A stretch of DNA of 7,301 nucleotides from Pseudomonadota bacterium. Lineage in GTDB: Bacteria > Pseudomonadota > Gammaproteobacteria > Steroidobacterales > Steroidobacteraceae. The DNA lies in contig JAFEDW010000101.1 of the NCBI GenBank assembly GCA_018241455.1, positions 1 to 7,301 of the forward strand, given 5' to 3'. The notes beneath the pieces are model-generated. The model worked only from the letters and a program-made list of their open reading frames with translations. It did not search any database and was not told where the DNA came from. Shown here in pieces: positions 5,474-7,301 of this stretch; the first letter of the stretch is position 1, and every line of letters starts with the position of its first letter. A program made the translations under genes and the position numbers.

Positions 5474-5627
5474 ATTACGCGCAATTCACGATATTGCCGC
5501 GCGCGGCTGGCAATACTTGTCGCGCCTGCCTACAGGGGCATCCAACCAACCAGGAGCTTGTATGAAGTCTCAGATCGTTGTCATCGCGGCCGCCGTGGCC
5601 GCACTGTCCGCTGCGCCGATGTTTGCC
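5474..5627 (+). repeat. Duplicated module, copy B (promoter block, leader, signal-peptide codons)
   Basis: Counterpart of 5018-5175. In the 22 signal-peptide codons the two copies differ at eight sites, all synonymous. Confidence 0.85.
5485..5536 (+). promoter_or_regulatory. Promoter and leader hairpin of the second (Asr-like) gene
   Basis: TTCACG (5485-5490) and AATACT (5512-5517), again 21 nt apart. The leader hairpin is shorter here: CCTG (5525-5528), loop CCTA, CAGG (5533-5536), followed by CCAACCAACC and AGGAG (5552-5556). Confidence 0.55.
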
Positions 5628-5792
5628 GTGGCTGCTGACGCCGCCGCGCCGGCTGCGAAGCCTGCCGCTGCAGCTCCTGCTGCTGCCGCCCCGGCCGCGC
5701 CGGCTGCTGAGTCCTCGGCTGCCAAGCCGGCGAAGAAGCACCACCACAAGCACAAGATGAAGGCTGACGACGCCGCCGCGCCTGCCAAGTAA
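5562..5792 (+). CDS. Small secreted Ala/Pro-rich protein with Lys/His cluster, Asr-like
   Basis: 76 aa from ATG 5562 with AGGAG 5 nt upstream. Residues 1-22 are identical to the signal peptide of the gene upstream; cleavage is probably near A22-A25. The mature part starts with Ala/Pro runs (about 27-49), then ESSAAKPA, the cluster KKHHHKHKMK (58-67), and DDAAAPAK. The order signal peptide, Ala/Pro-rich stretch, KKHH-type basic clusters resembles the E. coli acid-shock protein Asr, which is periplasmic and disordered; four of the ten cluster residues are His and would gain charge as pH falls. That assignment rests on composition and layout, not alignment. ATG 5466 is in frame and would add 32 residues, but it lies upstream of the predicted promoter, which the paralogue shares in another frame, so I reject it. 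Followed by a strong terminator. Confidence 0.85.
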   Translation: MKSQIVVIAAAVAALSAAPMFAVAADAAAPAAKPAAAAPAAAAPAAPAAESSAAKPAKKHHHKHKMKADDAAAPAK

Positions 5793-5810
5793 GGCAGCCG
5801 CCACGGCCAT

Positions 5811-5830
5811 ACGAATTCACGGGAATTCGT
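5811..5830 (+). other. Perfect hairpin between stop and terminator
   Basis: ACGAATTC (5811-5818), loop ACGG, GAATTCGT (5823-5830): an 8-bp perfect stem 18 nt after the stop. It has the same ACGG loop as both terminators and sits where the first copy has its CCTC/GAGG hairpin. It may protect the mRNA 3' end. Confidence 0.65.
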
Positions 5831-5832
5831 CG

Positions 5833-5861
5833 CAGGGCGCCACGGGGCGCCCTGTTTTTTT
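5833..5861 (+). terminator. Strong intrinsic terminator after the Asr-like gene
   Basis: CAGGGCGCC (5833-5841), loop ACGG, GGCGCCCTG (5846-5854), then seven T (5855-5861): a textbook factor-independent terminator. Confidence 0.95.
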
Positions 5862-6017
5862 GGACGACCGGCACCGGTCGGCAAATCCCGCAGCGCAGCG
5901 ACCCGCATTGCGCCGGATGTGACGCAGGTCCGGGCGGTTTGTTGACCAGATCATCATTTTCGGGCCCCCCAGCCGTTAACCTGCGTCTCACTCGCATTGC
6001 CGCGGAGGCTTGCATTC
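5862..6017 (+). promoter_or_regulatory. Control region before the membrane sensor gene
   Basis: No gene seen. It holds a near-perfect palindrome CGACCGG-CA-CCGGTCG (5865-5880), TTGACC (5942-5947) with no clear -10 at normal spacing, TTTCGGGC (5958-5965) also found before the other cyclase gene, and a 9-bp inverted repeat GACGCAGGT (5921-5929) / ACCTGCGTC (5979-5987) that brackets the presumed promoter. Confidence 0.4.
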
Positions 6018-7301
6018 ATGGGCGGGTTCCTCCAGGCCGTCCGGCTCGAAGGGTGGTCGGTCGCCATCCGGCTGCTGCTGATCAACGGCCTGCTGGCCGT
6101 GGCCCTGCTGTTCTTCGGCGCCATCGCGTGGCGGGCCGTGAGCGCGCAGAACCAGGCCATGTCCGAGCTCGCGCTGATCAGCAAGGCCGCGCGCTATCAC
6201 CAGGATGCCGCCACGCTGCAGGCCGATCTGCACGCGGACGTCAACGCCGCGCTCGCCGGCCGCGCGACCACCGACGACCAGCGCTCGACGCTGCTCGATT
6301 CACTGGACGAGAATTCCAAGGAACTGCGCCGCGATCTGCTGACGCTGGAGAAGCTCGAACTGCCTGCCGACCTGGTCGACACCGAGGCCAAGGTGCAGAC
6401 GCTGGCCGACCTGTTCCTGGTGCGCGCTGCCGAGCTCGGCCGGCTCGCGGTGCGTGATCCGGCTGCGGCCGCGCCGTTGGTGGCTCAATTCAACGATTCG
6501 CTCGCCGCGCTGAACCAGGCGATGGACAAGCAGACCATGGCCTTCTCCGCGCACATCGTGCAGGCCAACGACGACGCCGCGGCGGCCGAGGTCAACGCGA
6601 AGAAGATCATGATCACGGCGTTCATCCTCGCGAACCTGGTCGTGGGCCTGCTGGTGCAATGGCTGTCGCGCTCGATCCGCAGCTCGTTGCGCGGCGTGCG
6701 CGACGTGGCGCAGGCGTTGGCGACCGGCGACCTGACGGCGCGCAACCGCGCCACCGGCCCCGACGAGCTCGGTGAGCTCGGCAGCGCCGTCAACCACATG
6801 GCCGACAACCTGCGAGAAGTGATCGGCAAGCTGCGCGCCGAGGCCGACCGCGACGCCTTCGGCACGCAGCTGGTCGAGGCGCTGGAAATGGCCGACACCG
6901 AGGAAGAAGCCTACGGCGTGCTCGGCCGGGCGATGACGCTGATCTCCCCGGACCTGCCGACCGAACTGCTGCTGGCCGATTCCAGCCGCGCGCACCTGGA
7001 GCGCGCCAGCGCGCATCCGCAGGCCGGCGCCGCCGGCTGCACCGTGGATTCACCATTCAGCTGCATGGCGGTGCGGCGCGGCAGTGCGGTGACCTTCCCG
7101 GACAGCGAGGCGCTCAATGCGTGCTCGCGGCTGCGCGACCGGTCCTGCGGCGCCGTGTCGGCGGTGTGCGTGCCGATCAGTTTCATGGGCCGCGCGCTGG
7201 GCGTGTTGCACGCCGCGGCGCCGGCCGGACAGTTGCCCAACGCGCGCCAGATCGCGCAGCTCACGACGCTCGGCCTGCAGGCCGGCGCGCGCATCGGCAC
7301 G
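6018..7301 (+). CDS. Membrane sensor: two TM segments, HAMP, Cys-rich GAF (3' end cut by window; probably a GGDEF protein)
   Basis: 428 codons seen, open at the right edge. Start ATG 6018; GGAGG (6004-6008) is 9 nt upstream. TM1 is about 17-38 (IRLLLINGLLAVALLFFGAI). A helical periplasmic sensor region (about 39-195, like the four-helix bundles of chemoreceptors) follows, then TM2 about 197-216. A HAMP domain (about 218-270) is marked by ALATGDLTARN and DELGELGSAVNHM. The cytoplasmic GAF domain (about 283 to the edge) has five cysteines, C341, C349, C369, C377 and C384, and ends in SAVCVPISFMGRALGVLHAA. Proteins with this GAF signature that I know of continue into a GGDEF domain, so a membrane-bound diguanylate cyclase is the likely whole. 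A chemoreceptor or histidine kinase is not excluded, because the output domain is outside. Confidence 0.85.
   Translation, partial: MGGFLQAVRLEGWSVAIRLLLINGLLAVALLFFGAIAWRAVSAQNQAMSELALISKAARYHQDAATLQADLHADVNAALAGRATTDDQRSTLLDSLDENSKELRRDLLTLEKLELPADLVDTEAKVQTLADLFLVRAAELGRLAVRDPAAAAPLVAQFNDSLAALNQAMDKQTMAFSAHIVQANDDAAAAEVNAKKIMITAFILANLVVGLLVQWLSRSIRSSLRGVRDVAQALATGDLTARNRATGPDELGELGSAVNHMADNLREVIGKLRAEADRDAFGTQLVEALEMADTEEEAYGVLGRAMTLISPDLPTELLLADSSRAHLERASAHPQAGAAGCTVDSPFSCMAVRRGSAVTFPDSEALNACSRLRDRSCGAVSAVCVPISFMGRALGVLHAAAPAGQLPNARQIAQLTTLGLQAGARIGT

Noticed and set aside
5466..5561. Upstream in-frame start giving a 108-aa version of the Asr-like protein
   Set aside because: It lies before the predicted promoter and lacks a ribosome site; ATG 5562 has AGGAG at good spacing and opens the signal peptide shared with the paralogue.
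6300..7016. 238-codon minus-strand frame opposite the sensor gene
   Set aside because: The plus strand carries TM, HAMP and GAF motifs throughout; the antisense product has no recognisable feature.

Overview
The window is very GC-rich (about two-thirds G+C or more by eye) and densely coded. It looks like a chromosomal segment of a gammaproteobacterium of the Xanthomonadales/Lysobacterales type. The reasons are GTG starts, -10 boxes of the form TAGAAT/TAAGAT followed by GCG, good AGGAG ribosome sites, and the gene mix: a Mip/FkpA-type foldase, GGDEF signalling proteins, a DUF4136 lipoprotein and Ala/Lys-rich secreted proteins. No insertion sequence, phage gene, CRISPR array, tRNA or rRNA was seen. 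The taxonomic placement is inference.

Layout. (1) At the left edge, minus strand, is the N-terminal part of an FkpA/Mip-type periplasmic prolyl isomerase, cut by the window. (2) Diverging from it is a stand-alone GIY-YIG-type protein. (3) A diguanylate cyclase (GGEEF) follows, behind a leader rich in small inverted repeats. (4) Free methionine-(R)-sulfoxide reductase (GAF fold, all three catalytic Cys present) and a YedA-like EamA transporter lie 11 nt apart and probably form an operon. (5) A possible 30-aa single-pass membrane peptide. (6) A DUF4136 lipoprotein behind a promoter that resembles an envelope-stress (sigma-E) site. (7) Two tandem paralogous genes for small secreted Ala/Pro/Lys-rich proteins; the second has a Lys/His cluster like the acid-shock protein Asr. 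Each has its own copy of the same promoter, leader hairpin and double-hairpin 3' end. (8) At the right edge, a membrane sensor (two TM segments, HAMP, Cys-rich GAF), cut by the window and probably ending in a GGDEF domain.

Taken together, the segment carries cell-envelope and stress functions (foldase, methionine-sulfoxide repair, lipoprotein, Asr-like proteins) mixed with c-di-GMP signalling. The most unusual part is the duplicated cassette at about 5018-5861. The promoter block is about 80% identical between copies, and the 22-residue signal peptides are identical in protein despite eight synonymous differences, while the mature parts have diverged completely. Two genes that run off the window edges (left, minus strand; right, plus strand) were read directly from the sequence.
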